Part shown: piece by piece, positions 1-9,091 of the stretch
Numbering within the stretch: the first letter of the stretch is position 1
Layout of the letters: each line of letters begins with the position of its first letter
From: SIG672 sp045605765
GTDB lineage: Bacteria > Bacillota > Clostridia > Oscillospirales > CAG-272
DNA length: 64,000 bases
NCBI GenBank assembly: GCA_045605765.1
Contig: JAZUQQ010000044.1
Coordinates: forward strand, 1-64,000
Reading direction: 5' to 3'
Notes under the pieces: model-generated
Database searches by the model: none
Told to the model about the DNA's origin: nothing
Seen by the model: the letters and a program-made list of their open reading frames with translations, nothing else
Translations under genes and position numbers: made by a program

Positions 1-112
1 CAACACAAACACATACCACAACACTTTCCACAAGTCCAGCGATTTTCGATATAAAATTCAAAAAAGCACCGCATTTCTGCGACGCTTCGATTTGTTTGAT
101 ATTAAATAATAC

Positions 113-148
113 AAAAGGCAGCATAGCCATCATAGACTATGTTGCCTT
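113..148. terminator. Hairpin terminator upstream of pfkA
   Basis: Arms AAAGGCAGCATAG and CTATGTTGCCTTT pair with one mismatch around a 10-base loop. T-rich sequence follows on both strands, so it could end a gene lying left of the window or act in both directions. Confidence 0.6.
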
Positions 149-265
149 TCTTGTTATCCTATTCGGTTTTCGTTTTCTCCGTTAAAGACATCACGCTTTT
201 GGACGGCGTTTTTTTATATACAAAAAGCCATTCGTGATTTTTTTAACCAAATTGCGCCAAAGCAC

Positions 266-294
266 TTGATTTTTGGAAAAAAATGTTGTATCAT
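266..294 (+). promoter_or_regulatory. Promoter of pfkA
   Basis: TTGATT and TATCAT are separated by exactly 17 bases, about 85 bases before the pfkA start. The 1-265 stretch otherwise holds only the hairpin at 113-148; I see no gene in it. Confidence 0.6.
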
Positions 295-379
295 ATGAAA
301 AAGAAGATCAAATTTTTAACGCTACCTGCTTTTCGGTATCAAGCTACACATTCGAAAACGCAGAAAGGAACGGTAATAT

Positions 380-1441
380 ATGTCTAAATTTAAAAAAATC
401 GGAGTATTAACGTCAGGCGGAGATGCTCCCGGAATGAACGCGGCGATCCGCGCAGTGACTCTTGCGGCAGAGACCAACGGAGTTGATGTTGTAGCCATAT
501 ACGAAGGCTATCAAGGTCTTATGGAGGGCAATGTCCACGATATCTCGTCACGGGACGTTTCGAGCATTATCAGAACAGGAGGAACCTTTCTCCATTCGGC
601 GCGCAGCCCCGAATTCATGCTTGAAGAAGGTATGCAAAAAGCAATCGCCACCTGTAAAAACCATGGCATCGACGGCATCGTCACCATCGGAGGTGACGGT
701 ACGTTCAGAGGCGCTACCGATCTGACCAAACGCGGTATCCCCTGTATAGGTATCCCCGGCACGATAGATAACGACGTAACTGCAAGCGATTCTACCATCG
801 GTTACGATACCGCTCTTAAAACCACGGTAACCATGATAGACTGTCTGCGCGACACCTGCGAATCTCACGCAAGATGTAACGTGGTCGAGGTCATGGGCAG
901 ACACGCGGGCTACATCGCGCTCGAAAGCGCGGTCGCTACCGGCGCAGAGGCAGTCATAATCAAAGAGATCGAACACGACGAGGACGCTATAATAAAGCGC
1001 ATCGCAGATCTCAAAGCCGAGGGCAAGCGTAGCTTTATAATCGTCGTTTCCGAAGGTCTTGGTAACTACGGCGAAACGCTTGCTCCCAAGATCGAAGAGG
1101 CGACCGGCGTTGAAACGAGATTTGCACGCTTTGCTCACGTTGTTCGCGGCGGAGTTCCCACCGTTGCCGACAGAGTTATGGCAACTCAGATGGGCGCAAA
1201 GGCAGTTGAGCTTCTGCTTGACGGTAAGAGCAACCTCATTGTCTGCAAGAGAAACGGCAAGATCGTTTCCGAGGACATTCAGTACGCTCTGACTGTTGAC
1301 AGAATGTTCAAGGGAAAGCTTAAGGACGGAGATCTCGATGGCTTCACCGACGATCAGATCGAGTCTATGAAGGACCTCTGTACGATTCGCACGAAAGAGA
1401 TACGCAGACTTTACGACCTCGTTGAAAAGGTTGCAAAATAA
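380..1441 (+). CDS. pfkA: 6-phosphofructokinase, ATP type
   Basis: Phosphorylates fructose 6-phosphate to fructose 1,6-bisphosphate in glycolysis (cytoplasm). The N-terminal SGGDAPGMNAAIR nucleotide loop, GGDGT at residues 104-108 and PGTIDND at 126-132 are visible. Gly at 107 and Gly at 127 (not Asp and Lys) point to ATP rather than pyrophosphate as phosphoryl donor, by the family rule. At 353 residues it is slightly longer than the usual 320. AGAAAGGA lies just upstream of the ATG. It has its own promoter and terminator, so it is probably monocistronic. Confidence 0.95.
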   Translation: MSKFKKIGVLTSGGDAPGMNAAIRAVTLAAETNGVDVVAIYEGYQGLMEGNVHDISSRDVSSIIRTGGTFLHSARSPEFMLEEGMQKAIATCKNHGIDGIVTIGGDGTFRGATDLTKRGIPCIGIPGTIDNDVTASDSTIGYDTALKTTVTMIDCLRDTCESHARCNVVEVMGRHAGYIALESAVATGAEAVIIKEIEHDEDAIIKRIADLKAEGKRSFIIVVSEGLGNYGETLAPKIEEATGVETRFARFAHVVRGGVPTVADRVMATQMGAKAVELLLDGKSNLIVCKRNGKIVSEDIQYALTVDRMFKGKLKDGDLDGFTDDQIESMKDLCTIRTKEIRRLYDLVEKVAK

Positions 1442-1447
1442 AAAAGT

Positions 1448-1483
1448 AAAACACGGAATTTTCCCATAAATTCCGTGTTTTTT
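1448..1483 (+). terminator. Rho-independent terminator of pfkA
   Basis: Perfect arms AAAACACGGAATTT and AAATTCCGTGTTTT around TCCCAT, followed by a T run, seven bases after the pfkA stop. Confidence 0.9.
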
Positions 1484-1577
1484 GGTACAAATCCATAAAA
1501 GTGCGTAGTGCAGAGTTTCGAAAGCTTTGCTACGCAAGGCGAAAACAAATCAAAAATCAACGGTTGAATTATATCTT

Positions 1578-1685
1578 AGTAAAGTTTTTAAAAGAGTATG
1601 AGAAAAATTTTTGAAAAAAGTTTTCTCATTGAAAGTTTTTAGAAAGGTATGGAAAACCTTTTCTCAAAAGGTTTCCAAAATTAAT
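1578..1685 (+). repeat. Composite palindromic repeat, 5' module before comM
   Basis: In order: box TAGTAAAGTTTTTAAAAGAG, hairpin 1 (1598-1629, arms begin ATGAGAAAA and end TTTTCTCAT), box GTTTTTAGAAAGGTA with the Shine-Dalgarno-like AGAAAGG at 1641-1647, and hairpin 2 (1650-1677, arms TGGAAAACCTTTT and AAAAGGTTTCCA). The ATG at 1686 comes eight bases after hairpin 2. The same order recurs before hisB and pyrK. Confidence 0.85.
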
Positions 1686-3218
1686 ATGCTTACTGTTCTT
1701 CATTCGGCGTCGCTTTTCGGAGCGGACGGATTTGTGGTCACGATAGAGTGCAGCGTATCCGATAAGATGCCGTTTTTCGAGATAGTCGGTCTGCCCGATA
1801 ACGCCATAAAGGAATCAAAGGAAAGAATCCGCATTGCCGCAGAAAATTCGGGACTTTTCTTCCCCGACTCCGAGATAATAGTTAACCTAGCTCCTGCCGA
1901 CATCAAGAAGGCGGGCTCAGCATTCGACCTTGCGATGCTAATCGGAATTTTCGCAGGCGCAGGAAAGATAAGCTGCGATTTCTCCAAAAAATGCTTCATC
2001 GGTGAGCTTTCGCTTTCCGGTGAAGTCCGACCCGTTCGCGGAATGCTCTGTATGTGCATAGCCGCGGCAAAGGCGGGACTGACCGAGTTCTATGTTGCCG
2101 AGGAGAACGCGGCAGAGGCATCGGTCGTCGAAGGAATAAGGGTTCACCCCGTAAAGAATGTGCGTGATCTTTATGAAGCACTTAACGGACAGATCGAGCT
2201 TCCGACTGTAGCATTCGATAAAAACACCTATTTCAGCGAAGTAATGCAGTCAAATCTCGATTTTTCGGACGTTCGCGGTCAGGAAAGAGTCAAACGTGCT
2301 ATCGAGATCGCGGCGGCAGGCTCGCATAATATTTTAATGATAGGTCCTCCCGGAACGGGAAAAAGTATGCTCGCAAAACGTATTCCGACCGTTCTACCCG
2401 CTATGACCTTCAAGGAGGCTATCGAGACCACCAAGATACATTCAATTTCGGGGATTTTGCCGCCAAATGCATCACTCGTGACGACCCGTCCGTTCAGATC
2501 TCCGCACCACACTATGTCGGCGGCGTCTCTCGCGGGTGGCGGAAGTATCCCCGTACCCGGCGAGGTTTCGCTCGCACACAACGGAGTACTCTTTCTCGAC
2601 GAGCTTCCCGAATTTAATAAGCAGGTCACCGAAACTCTCCGTCAACCGCTAGAAGACGGACAGATAACGATAACGAGAGCGCTAGGAAAGTTCACGTTCC
2701 AGAGTGACTTTATGCTCGTTTGCGCAATGAACCCCTGTCGTTGCGGGTATTACGGGCATCCCACGAGACAGTGTACCTGCAAAACGGAAGATATAAAAAA
2801 ATACCTATCAAAGATAAGCGGTCCTCTACTCGACAGAATCGATATTCAGATAGAGGTTCCCTCCATCTCATTTGACGAGATATCAGATTCCACGCCCGCC
2901 GAAAGCTCGGAGAAGATACGTGAGAGAGTCAACGCGGCGCGTGAATTTTCACAAAAGCGTTTTAAGAAAAACGGAAAAGAAGTAAAAGCTAATGGAGGTC
3001 TTTCTGCCGCAGACGTCCGCACCTACTGCGTAACCGACGACGACGGACACGAGCTTCTAAAAGCTGCATTCACCTCGCTCGGACTGTCGGCAAGAGGTCA
3101 TGACAGACTGCTCAGGGTCGCGCGCACGATCGCCGACCTTGAAGAGAGCGAAACGATAAAGGCTCATCATATAGCCGAGGCGATACAGCTTCGCTCGCTT
3201 GACAGAAAATACTTTTAA
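1686..3218 (+). CDS. comM: YifB/ComM-family Mg-chelatase-like AAA+ ATPase
   Basis: 510 residues from the chosen start. An N-terminal domain of the Lon-protease S16-like ChlI type (about 1-190) precedes an AAA+ domain with Walker A GPPGTGKS near residue 220 and the Walker B region LFLDELPEF. A Mg-chelatase C-terminal segment carries CxCG-type cysteines (MNPCRCGYYG and CTC). ComM in Gram-negatives is a branch-migration helicase aiding integration of transforming DNA; the Clostridia homologue is usually unnamed. The frame is open from 1611, but those extra 25 codons lie inside the palindromic repeat and are low-complexity, so ATG 1686, where the family-typical MLTVLHSA begins, is preferred. Confidence 0.88.
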   Translation: MLTVLHSASLFGADGFVVTIECSVSDKMPFFEIVGLPDNAIKESKERIRIAAENSGLFFPDSEIIVNLAPADIKKAGSAFDLAMLIGIFAGAGKISCDFSKKCFIGELSLSGEVRPVRGMLCMCIAAAKAGLTEFYVAEENAAEASVVEGIRVHPVKNVRDLYEALNGQIELPTVAFDKNTYFSEVMQSNLDFSDVRGQERVKRAIEIAAAGSHNILMIGPPGTGKSMLAKRIPTVLPAMTFKEAIETTKIHSISGILPPNASLVTTRPFRSPHHTMSAASLAGGGSIPVPGEVSLAHNGVLFLDELPEFNKQVTETLRQPLEDGQITITRALGKFTFQSDFMLVCAMNPCRCGYYGHPTRQCTCKTEDIKKYLSKISGPLLDRIDIQIEVPSISFDEISDSTPAESSEKIRERVNAAREFSQKRFKKNGKEVKANGGLSAADVRTYCVTDDDGHELLKAAFTSLGLSARGHDRLLRVARTIADLEESETIKAHHIAEAIQLRSLDRKYF

Positions 3219-3292
3219 AATATGCGTCCTTGCGGTCAAAACAACGGCAGGGACGATTTTTTTGATTTTTTAAAAAAATTTTCAAAAAACTG

Positions 3293-3321
3293 TTGACAAA
3301 GCGAAAAGCTTGTGCTATAAT
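3293..3321 (+). promoter_or_regulatory. Consensus promoter of the tRNA pair
   Basis: TTGACA (3293-3298), 17 bases, TATAAT (3316-3321): a perfect sigma-A consensus 29 bases before the first tRNA. Confidence 0.92.
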
Positions 3322-3350
3322 CAAATTCGCCGTGTGAAACGGGCAAAGTC

Positions 3351-3422
3351 GCTGGTGTGGCTCAATGGCAGAGCAGCTGATTTGTAATCAGCAGGTTGAT
3401 GGTTCGACTCCGTTCACCAGCT
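3351..3422 (+). tRNA. tRNA-Thr (anticodon TGT)
   Basis: Acceptor GCTGGTG pairs with CACCAGC; the D arm contains GCTCAATGGCAGAGC. The anticodon stem GCTGA/TCAGC encloses TTTGTAA with anticodon TGT, and the T loop TTCGACT is present. CCA is not encoded. Confidence 0.95.
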
Positions 3423-3459
3423 TTATAAGTCGCAACGCGGCTTGGAATTTAATACATTT

Positions 3460-3542
3460 GGGGGAATTCCCGAGCGGCCAAAGGGGGCAGACTGTAAATC
3501 TGTTGTGCATTCACTTCGGTGGTCCGAATCCACCTTCCCCCA
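3460..3542 (+). tRNA. tRNA-Tyr (anticodon GTA)
   Basis: Acceptor GGGGGAA pairs with TTCCCCC. The anticodon arm CAGA-CTGTAAA-TCTG gives GTA. The long variable arm is that of a class II tRNA, as bacterial tRNA-Tyr should be. It lies 37 bases after tRNA-Thr and shares its promoter and terminator. CCA is not encoded. Confidence 0.95.
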
Positions 3543-3545
3543 TTC

Positions 3546-3575
3546 AAAAAGCACTTGCGAAAGCAAGTGCTTTTT
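3546..3575 (+). terminator. Terminator of the tRNA pair
   Basis: AAAAAGCACTTGC, GAAA loop, GCAAGTGCTTTTT; perfect arms directly after tRNA-Tyr. Confidence 0.92.
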
Positions 3576-3776
3576 ACATTCCCTTTGTCTCTTCATTGGA
3601 TTTTTAACTTTATATGGTACTTTTCACGTTTTTTGATATATTCTTTTGCATTTCTACACTATTTATAGAAACTTTTTCGGTTTTTTACCCTAAATATCTA
3701 TTGCAATTTGCGGCAAGGTGTGATATAATTACTTGATTTATTGTCCGCTGTTTTTCAGGAAGGAAACGCAAACGAT

Positions 3777-5066
3777 ATGTATAAAGAACTTAAAGGTAAA
3801 AAGCTTCTAATTCTCGCAGGAGGAGTCAATCTCATCACGCTTGTGCAGCGTGCGCGTAATCTCGGAGTATATACAATAGTCACAGACTATTATGACACAA
3901 ACGACTCGCCCGCAAAGAAGTATGCCGATGAGAGCTGGCAGGTAAGCTGGAGCGACCTCGACGAACTCGAAAGACTTTGCCGCAAAAACAAGGTTGACGG
4001 TATTACGACAGGATACAGCGAGACACCCGTGGGTTGCTGTATAGAGTTGTGTAAACGCCTCGGGCTTCCCTGCTACTGCACGACCGAACAGTTGGATCTT
4101 ACAAAGAACAAAGTGCTTTTTAAAAACCAGTGCAGAAAAAATCTGGTTCCCGTTGTCAACGAGTATTCTTCTCCCGAAGAAGTTACTCATTTTCCGGTAA
4201 TAGTAAAGCCGACCGACCGTGCGGGATCTATCGGTGTATCGGTTGCAACGGACCCGGAAAGTCTCAAGGCAGCATACGACTACGCAATGCAAATGTCATA
4301 TTGCAAAAACGTTATAATAGAAGATTTTATTTATAACGGTTCGAAATTTGACGTCACGTACGCCGTGTGCTCAGGCAACATCTCTCTACTTTCGACGTGC
4401 GACACCGTAAATGCCAAAGACAACGGTTTCGAGCGTGTGGTTCAAAGCGGTTGGCTGTTCCCTTCCAAATACAACTCGGAATTCTTGAAAAAAGCAGACA
4501 CGCCCATAAGAAACATGATAAAAGATCTTGGAATATTCGATGGGTACATATTCTTTTCCGGCTTCGCCATAGAAAACGGAGATGATGTTGATTTTGTGTT
4601 TTTCGAAACCGGATTCCGTCTAAGCGGAGGCCACATGTACAACTATATGATCCGTCGCGGTGTGGTTAATTTGCTCGACATTTTTATTTCACACGCACTG
4701 ACGGGCAATACACGTCTTGTTAAATTCGAAAAGGAAAAACAAAATAATCTCAAATACGCCGTTATAAACTATTACGCAACCTCCGGCACTATAACAAACA
4801 TCTCGGGAGATGACAAGATACGTGCTTTGCCGGACTATACTTTCAGTACAAACCCGTCCGGAATCGGAAAGGTTTGTAACACCGACCATGCCATACTTTC
4901 TAAAATACATATGTTTCATTTCTGTAATGAATCTCCGGACACTCTGGCTGAAGACGTAGAATATGCCAACAGCGTATATTCTGTCACAGACGAAAACGGA
5001 AACGATATGGTTTATGACAGGATCGATCCCGAAATTATTAAGAATTGGTGGAACAGGAGCAAGTGA
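3777..5066 (+). CDS. ATP-grasp ligase of unknown substrate
   Basis: 429 residues. N-terminal pre-ATP-grasp fold beginning KKLLILAGG, then the ATP-grasp core with the glycine-rich loop VKPTDRAGSIGVSV and the metal-binding region FFETGFRLSGGH. ATP-grasp enzymes join a carboxylate to an amine or thiol via an acyl phosphate; the substrates here cannot be read from sequence. The start at 3777 follows AGGAAGGA; an in-frame upstream codon at 3741 lies before that site and is rejected. It is followed at two bases by an ornithine-cyclodeaminase-family gene and then an amino-acid permease, so an amino-acid-derived product or substrate is likely (inference). Confidence 0.8.
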   Translation: MYKELKGKKLLILAGGVNLITLVQRARNLGVYTIVTDYYDTNDSPAKKYADESWQVSWSDLDELERLCRKNKVDGITTGYSETPVGCCIELCKRLGLPCYCTTEQLDLTKNKVLFKNQCRKNLVPVVNEYSSPEEVTHFPVIVKPTDRAGSIGVSVATDPESLKAAYDYAMQMSYCKNVIIEDFIYNGSKFDVTYAVCSGNISLLSTCDTVNAKDNGFERVVQSGWLFPSKYNSEFLKKADTPIRNMIKDLGIFDGYIFFSGFAIENGDDVDFVFFETGFRLSGGHMYNYMIRRGVVNLLDIFISHALTGNTRLVKFEKEKQNNLKYAVINYYATSGTITNISGDDKIRALPDYTFSTNPSGIGKVCNTDHAILSKIHMFHFCNESPDTLAEDVEYANSVYSVTDENGNDMVYDRIDPEIIKNWWNRSK

Positions 5067-5067
5067 A

Positions 5068-6207
5068 ATGAATTCTAAAATCGATTTTTTATATCTGAAC
5101 GAACAGGATATGATAAAAGCAGGCGTTATGGATATGACCGCTTGTATAAGTGCTATGGAAGATATGTTCAAGCTTTTATACAAAGGTGACTATCGCATGG
5201 GCGGAGAGGACGCCAACGAGCACGGAATAAGAGTTTCTTTCCCAAAAGAAACGGACATAGAAGGAATGCCCACTCATGCGCCCGACTACCGTTTTATGGC
5301 TATGCCCGCTTATCTTGGTGGAAGATTCCACATGTTCGGCATAAAATCGTACGGCTCCCACCATACGAACAAGGAAAAAGGCTTGCCAAGGTCGATACTT
5401 ATGATGTCCCTTATGGACGTTGATACCGGCGCTCCTATTGCTTACATGTCGGCCAATCTCCTGAGTGCCATGCGTACCGCAGCCACTGCCGGTGTCGGAA
5501 CAAAGCATTTGAGCCCCAAAAATCCCAAAGTGCTCGGCATTATCGGACCGGGAGTTATGTCAACTAACACTCTCACGGCTATAATGGAAACTCAGCCGTC
5601 AATAGAAATTTTGAAGGTCAAGGGACGTGGAAAAAGCAGTCTTGACAAATTTATAAGCCACGCCAAAGAAACCTTCCCTTCCTTAAAGGAGATAATCCCT
5701 TGCGACACGATAGAGCAGACCTGCCGGGACAGCGACATAATTTACTACGGAACCACTAACGCCGCAAAGTTTGAAGACAATCCCAATATCGAAAAAGATT
5801 GGGTAAAAAAAGGTGCTTTGGTAATAAGCGCATCTTCCCTTTTAATAAGTACAGACTTTTTGGCGAGCGAGGACGTTAAAGTCGTAGCCGACAACTACAA
5901 AATGTACGAAGGCTGGGGACACGGACATCCGTACCCCACGCAAAAAACAGTATCAACGTTGCTCGGTATGGGATTTTATGACGCGGTATGCGCGGGAAAA
6001 ATAAGCAAAAGCGACATTTTTGAACTGGGCGGCATACTCACGGGAGATCTATCCGGCAGAGAAAACGACGAACAGATCGTAGTTTACGCCGTTGGCGGTA
6101 TGCCGATAGAGGATGTCGCGTGGGGATTTGATTGCTACAACAACGCACTTAAGCTTGGTATAGGAACAAAGCTTAACCTTTGGGAAACGCCGGAGCTTAC
6201 AAAATAA
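5068..6207 (+). CDS. Ornithine cyclodeaminase/mu-crystallin family protein, tyramine oxidase subunit B type
   Basis: 379 residues starting MNSKIDFLYLNEQDMIKAG. The overall pattern matches proteins named tyramine oxidase subunit B, a branch of the NAD(P)-binding ornithine cyclodeaminase/mu-crystallin family: SANLLSAMRTAA around 130, the Rossmann motif GIIGPGVMS, and a C-terminal YAVGGMPIEDVAWG. Members reduce imines or release ammonia from amino acids; SbnB-like relatives act in opine-type synthesis. The ATG at 5068 follows the previous stop by one base, with GGAACAGGAGC as ribosome-binding site. An open frame from 4963 runs inside the ATP-grasp gene and is rejected. Exact reaction unknown. 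Confidence 0.8.
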   Translation: MNSKIDFLYLNEQDMIKAGVMDMTACISAMEDMFKLLYKGDYRMGGEDANEHGIRVSFPKETDIEGMPTHAPDYRFMAMPAYLGGRFHMFGIKSYGSHHTNKEKGLPRSILMMSLMDVDTGAPIAYMSANLLSAMRTAATAGVGTKHLSPKNPKVLGIIGPGVMSTNTLTAIMETQPSIEILKVKGRGKSSLDKFISHAKETFPSLKEIIPCDTIEQTCRDSDIIYYGTTNAAKFEDNPNIEKDWVKKGALVISASSLLISTDFLASEDVKVVADNYKMYEGWGHGHPYPTQKTVSTLLGMGFYDAVCAGKISKSDIFELGGILTGDLSGRENDEQIVVYAVGGMPIEDVAWGFDCYNNALKLGIGTKLNLWETPELTK

Positions 6208-6233
6208 CAGTGCCTTAATTCAAGGAGTTTTTT

Positions 6234-7646
6234 ATGTCAACTCAAAGAAAAAATACCTTTAACAAAGTCCTGAACTCCGGCGACCTTCTGGTAACCGCAT
6301 TCGGGGCTATGATCGGTTGGGGGTGGGTAGTTTCATCCGGAGACTGGATACAAAGCGCGGGTGTTCTCGGTACGGTTATCGGATTTTTGCTCGGTGGACT
6401 TATGATTTATTTCGTAGGCCTCGTTTACGCCGAACTAACAACCGCTATGCCGCGATGCGGAGGAGAACACGTATTCAGTTATCGTGCGTTTGGTCCAATC
6501 GGATCTTTCATTTGCACGTGGGCAATCATTCTGAGTTACGTTGGCGTGGTCTGCTTTGAGGCTTGTTCTCTCCCCACGGTAATACAGTATATTTTTCCGA
6601 ACTTTATGCAAGGATATTTGTATTCGGTCGCCGGCTTCGATATATACGCTACGTGGCTGATCGTCGCCGTTATATCCGCAATTGTCATAACCTATATCAA
6701 CATAAAAGGTGTTAAAACTGCAGCGGTAGTCCAGACCATTCTGACCGTAATAATCGGAATGGCGGGAATAATCCTAGTAGTCGCTTCGGCAATAAACGGG
6801 TCGCCCGATAATTTCAGCGGACAGTTTCTCATCGGAGAGACGGCAGAAGTAAAGATAAAAAACATTTTATCGGTTGCCACGATTGCTCCCTTTTTCCTGT
6901 TTGGATTTGACGTTATACCTCAGGTTGCGGAGGAAATAAACGTTCCGCTAAAAAAAGTCGGGAAAATACTCGTATTTTCTATCGCTTTGGCAGTTTCCTT
7001 TTATGCACTCGTGGTGTTTGCTGTGGGATATGCAATGAATGTGTCCGATATTGCTACATCTCAGGCGCAGAGCGGACTAGTCTCCGCAGACGCTATGAGC
7101 AAGTTGTTTAGCAGCGAAATTATGTCAAAGATAATCATAATAGGCGGAATATGCGGCATAATTACGAGTTGGAATTCTTTTCTTATAGGCGGAAGCCGCG
7201 CCATATTCGCTATGGCGGAGGCCCATATGATCCCCGCACTTTTTGCAAAGCTCCACAAAAAGCATAAAACTCCAATAAGTGCGCTATTGTTCGTGGGCGT
7301 TTTTTCGGTTTTTGCTCCTTTTTGGGGAAGAGTTATGCTCGTTTGGATATCAAACGCCGCAAGCTTTGCTTGTTGCGTGGCATATTTTTTGATATCTATA
7401 TCCTTCCTCGTTTTGAGAAAAAAAGAGCCCGAATTAGAGAGACCATATAAGATCAAGCATTACCGAATAGTTGGTATAATGTCCGCATTTTTGTGTAGCT
7501 TTATGGTTCTTATGTATTTGATTCCCGGAACAAGCTGCTCCCTCACCGTTCAGGAGTGGATAATTTCCCTGATCTGGGCAGTTTTCGGTATTACATTTGC
7601 AATATACAGCAAAATAAAATACAAAGATGATTTTTGTAGCCTTTGA
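6234..7646 (+). CDS. APC-superfamily amino-acid permease
   Basis: 470 residues with about 12 hydrophobic segments. The first carries the APC-type substrate loop GAMIGWGWVVSSGDW, and the region FFLFGFDVIPQVAEE matches the family's TM6 helix break. AAGGAG precedes the ATG by eight bases, and the gene follows the ornithine-cyclodeaminase homologue by 26 bases. It probably imports or exports the amino-acid-like substrate handled by the two upstream enzymes (inference from co-orientation). Confidence 0.88.
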   Translation: MSTQRKNTFNKVLNSGDLLVTAFGAMIGWGWVVSSGDWIQSAGVLGTVIGFLLGGLMIYFVGLVYAELTTAMPRCGGEHVFSYRAFGPIGSFICTWAIILSYVGVVCFEACSLPTVIQYIFPNFMQGYLYSVAGFDIYATWLIVAVISAIVITYINIKGVKTAAVVQTILTVIIGMAGIILVVASAINGSPDNFSGQFLIGETAEVKIKNILSVATIAPFFLFGFDVIPQVAEEINVPLKKVGKILVFSIALAVSFYALVVFAVGYAMNVSDIATSQAQSGLVSADAMSKLFSSEIMSKIIIIGGICGIITSWNSFLIGGSRAIFAMAEAHMIPALFAKLHKKHKTPISALLFVGVFSVFAPFWGRVMLVWISNAASFACCVAYFLISISFLVLRKKEPELERPYKIKHYRIVGIMSAFLCSFMVLMYLIPGTSCSLTVQEWIISLIWAVFGITFAIYSKIKYKDDFCSL

Positions 7647-7652
7647 CGAACA

Positions 7653-7676
7653 AAACCCCGACAGACGTCGGGGTTT
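7653..7676. terminator. Bidirectional terminator
   Basis: AAACCCCGAC and GTCGGGGTTT around AGAC, between the permease and the convergent SulP gene. Confidence 0.85.
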
Positions 7677-7680
7677 AATT

Positions 7681-8955
7681 TTATTTCTTTTTTATTTCGC
7701 GCTTACTTTTTATTCTGTTAATAATACGCTTTGCCGTCACAAGTACCATTCCGACGGCGATAGCAACCACGAGGTCAAAGACGACTGTCAAAACGAAGGT
7801 CAGAACGAGCACGATTATGTCGAACGCGCCCGAGGTCTTGCAGATATGCATGAACTCTCTCCACTCGCACATATTATATGCGACGATAAAGAGAATAGCG
7901 GCGATTATCGGCATCGGTATCCACGCCGCGAGCGGCATAAGGACTACGAGTACGAGAAGCAGAACGATCGCGTGGACGACGCCCGAAATCGGTGAGCGAC
8001 CGCCGTTTTTCACATTCGCCGCCGTTCTTGCTATCGCGCCCGTCGCGGGAATTCCGCCGAAAATTCCCGAGCAGATATTTCCGACGCCCTGCGCTATAAG
8101 CTCGGTATTCGAGTTATGTTTATCGTTTATCATAGAGTCGGAAACGACACATGAAAGGAGCGATTCTATACCCGCCAGAATTGCTATGGTAAAGGCATTC
8201 GGCAGGAGAGTTATTATCATCTCGCCGTTTATCTGCGGAAGCGAAAATTTGGGAAGCGCACCGTTTATCTCGTATAGATCTCCTATCGTATTCACGGGAA
8301 TACCCGAAAGCTTTACCGCCACGACACCAATCAGCACCGCAACCAGTGAGCCGGGAATCTTCTTATTTATATAAGGCCACACAATAAGGACGGCAAGTCC
8401 GAGCGCACCGACAAGGAGTGCCCAAGGATTTATAGTCGTTATCGACCTTGCAACAGCACCGAGCTTTTCGGTAGTCTCAACGGCGTGCGTTCCCGCAGGA
8501 AAGGTCAGTCCGAGAAAGTCCTTTATCTGACCGACGACGATAGTCACTGCGATACCCGATGTAAACCCAACTGTTATGGTTTCGGGAATATATTTTATGA
8601 GCGCGCCTACGCGAAGAAGTCCCATAAGGATCAGTATAACGCCTGCCATAAGGGTTGCGACGACGAGTCCGTCAACGCCGTGTTGATAGACGATACCCGC
8701 AACGATCGTCGCAAAAGCGGCGGTAGGGCCCGAAATGTTGACGCGGCTTCCGCCGAGAAGCGAGATCACAAAGCCTGCGACGATCGCAGTATATATACCC
8801 TTTTCGGGAGATACGCCCGAGGCAATCGCAAGCGCGATAGAGAGCGGGAGTGCGATTATCGCAACGATAAGTCCAGCAACGGCGTCAGCTGCGAGCTGCT
8901 TTACGGTATATCCCTTCATAGCGTCAATGATCTTCGGTCTGAAAAGCTTATTCAT
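7681..8955 (-). CDS. SulP-family anion transporter without STAS domain
   Basis: 424 residues, almost wholly membrane. The N-terminal region DAVAGLIVAIIALPLSIALA and GPTAAFATIVAG are SulP signatures; NICSGIFGGIPATGAIART is the conserved mid-protein segment. Family proteins carry sulfate, bicarbonate or dicarboxylates with Na+ or H+. The chain stops just after the last membrane helix at a basic tail, so the usual cytoplasmic STAS domain is absent. ATG 8955 is chosen because AAGAAAAGAG then lies nine bases upstream; the ATG at 8964 would touch that site. Confidence 0.87.
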   Translation of the reverse strand: MNKLFRPKIIDAMKGYTVKQLAADAVAGLIVAIIALPLSIALAIASGVSPEKGIYTAIVAGFVISLLGGSRVNISGPTAAFATIVAGIVYQHGVDGLVVATLMAGVILILMGLLRVGALIKYIPETITVGFTSGIAVTIVVGQIKDFLGLTFPAGTHAVETTEKLGAVARSITTINPWALLVGALGLAVLIVWPYINKKIPGSLVAVLIGVVAVKLSGIPVNTIGDLYEINGALPKFSLPQINGEMIITLLPNAFTIAILAGIESLLSCVVSDSMINDKHNSNTELIAQGVGNICSGIFGGIPATGAIARTAANVKNGGRSPISGVVHAIVLLLVLVVLMPLAAWIPMPIIAAILFIVAYNMCEWREFMHICKTSGAFDIIVLVLTFVLTVVFDLVVAIAVGMVLVTAKRIINRIKSKREIKKK

Positions 8956-8996
8956 TAAAAACATCTCTTTTCTTAAAAGTCATTCAAAGCGTATTG

Positions 8997-9025
8997 ATTA
9001 TACAACACTTTTCGGCAAGTTTCAA
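8997..9025 (-). promoter_or_regulatory. Promoter of the SulP gene
   Basis: Minus strand TTGAAA, 17 bases, TATAAT, about 40 bases before the start codon. Confidence 0.8.
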
Positions 9026-9054
9026 GACTTTTGGCAATTTATTTTAATAATAAA

Positions 9055-9091
9055 AAGCACTCATTCCCGCTTTACCGCAGTTTGAGTGCTT
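9055..9091 (-). terminator. Terminator of the HTH gene
   Basis: Arms AAGCACTCA and TGAGTGCTT; on the minus strand a T-rich run follows. The hairpin overlaps the stop codon of the HTH gene. Confidence 0.75.

Noticed and set aside
548..1537. 329-codon open frame antisense to pfkA
   Set aside because: Shadow of pfkA; it would also run through the pfkA terminator.
1611..1685. N-terminal extension of ComM
   Set aside because: The 25 extra codons are encoded by the palindromic repeat; family proteins start at the MLTVLHSA segment.
3365..3636. Two short open frames of 60-80 codons
   Set aside because: They run through the two tRNA genes and their terminator.
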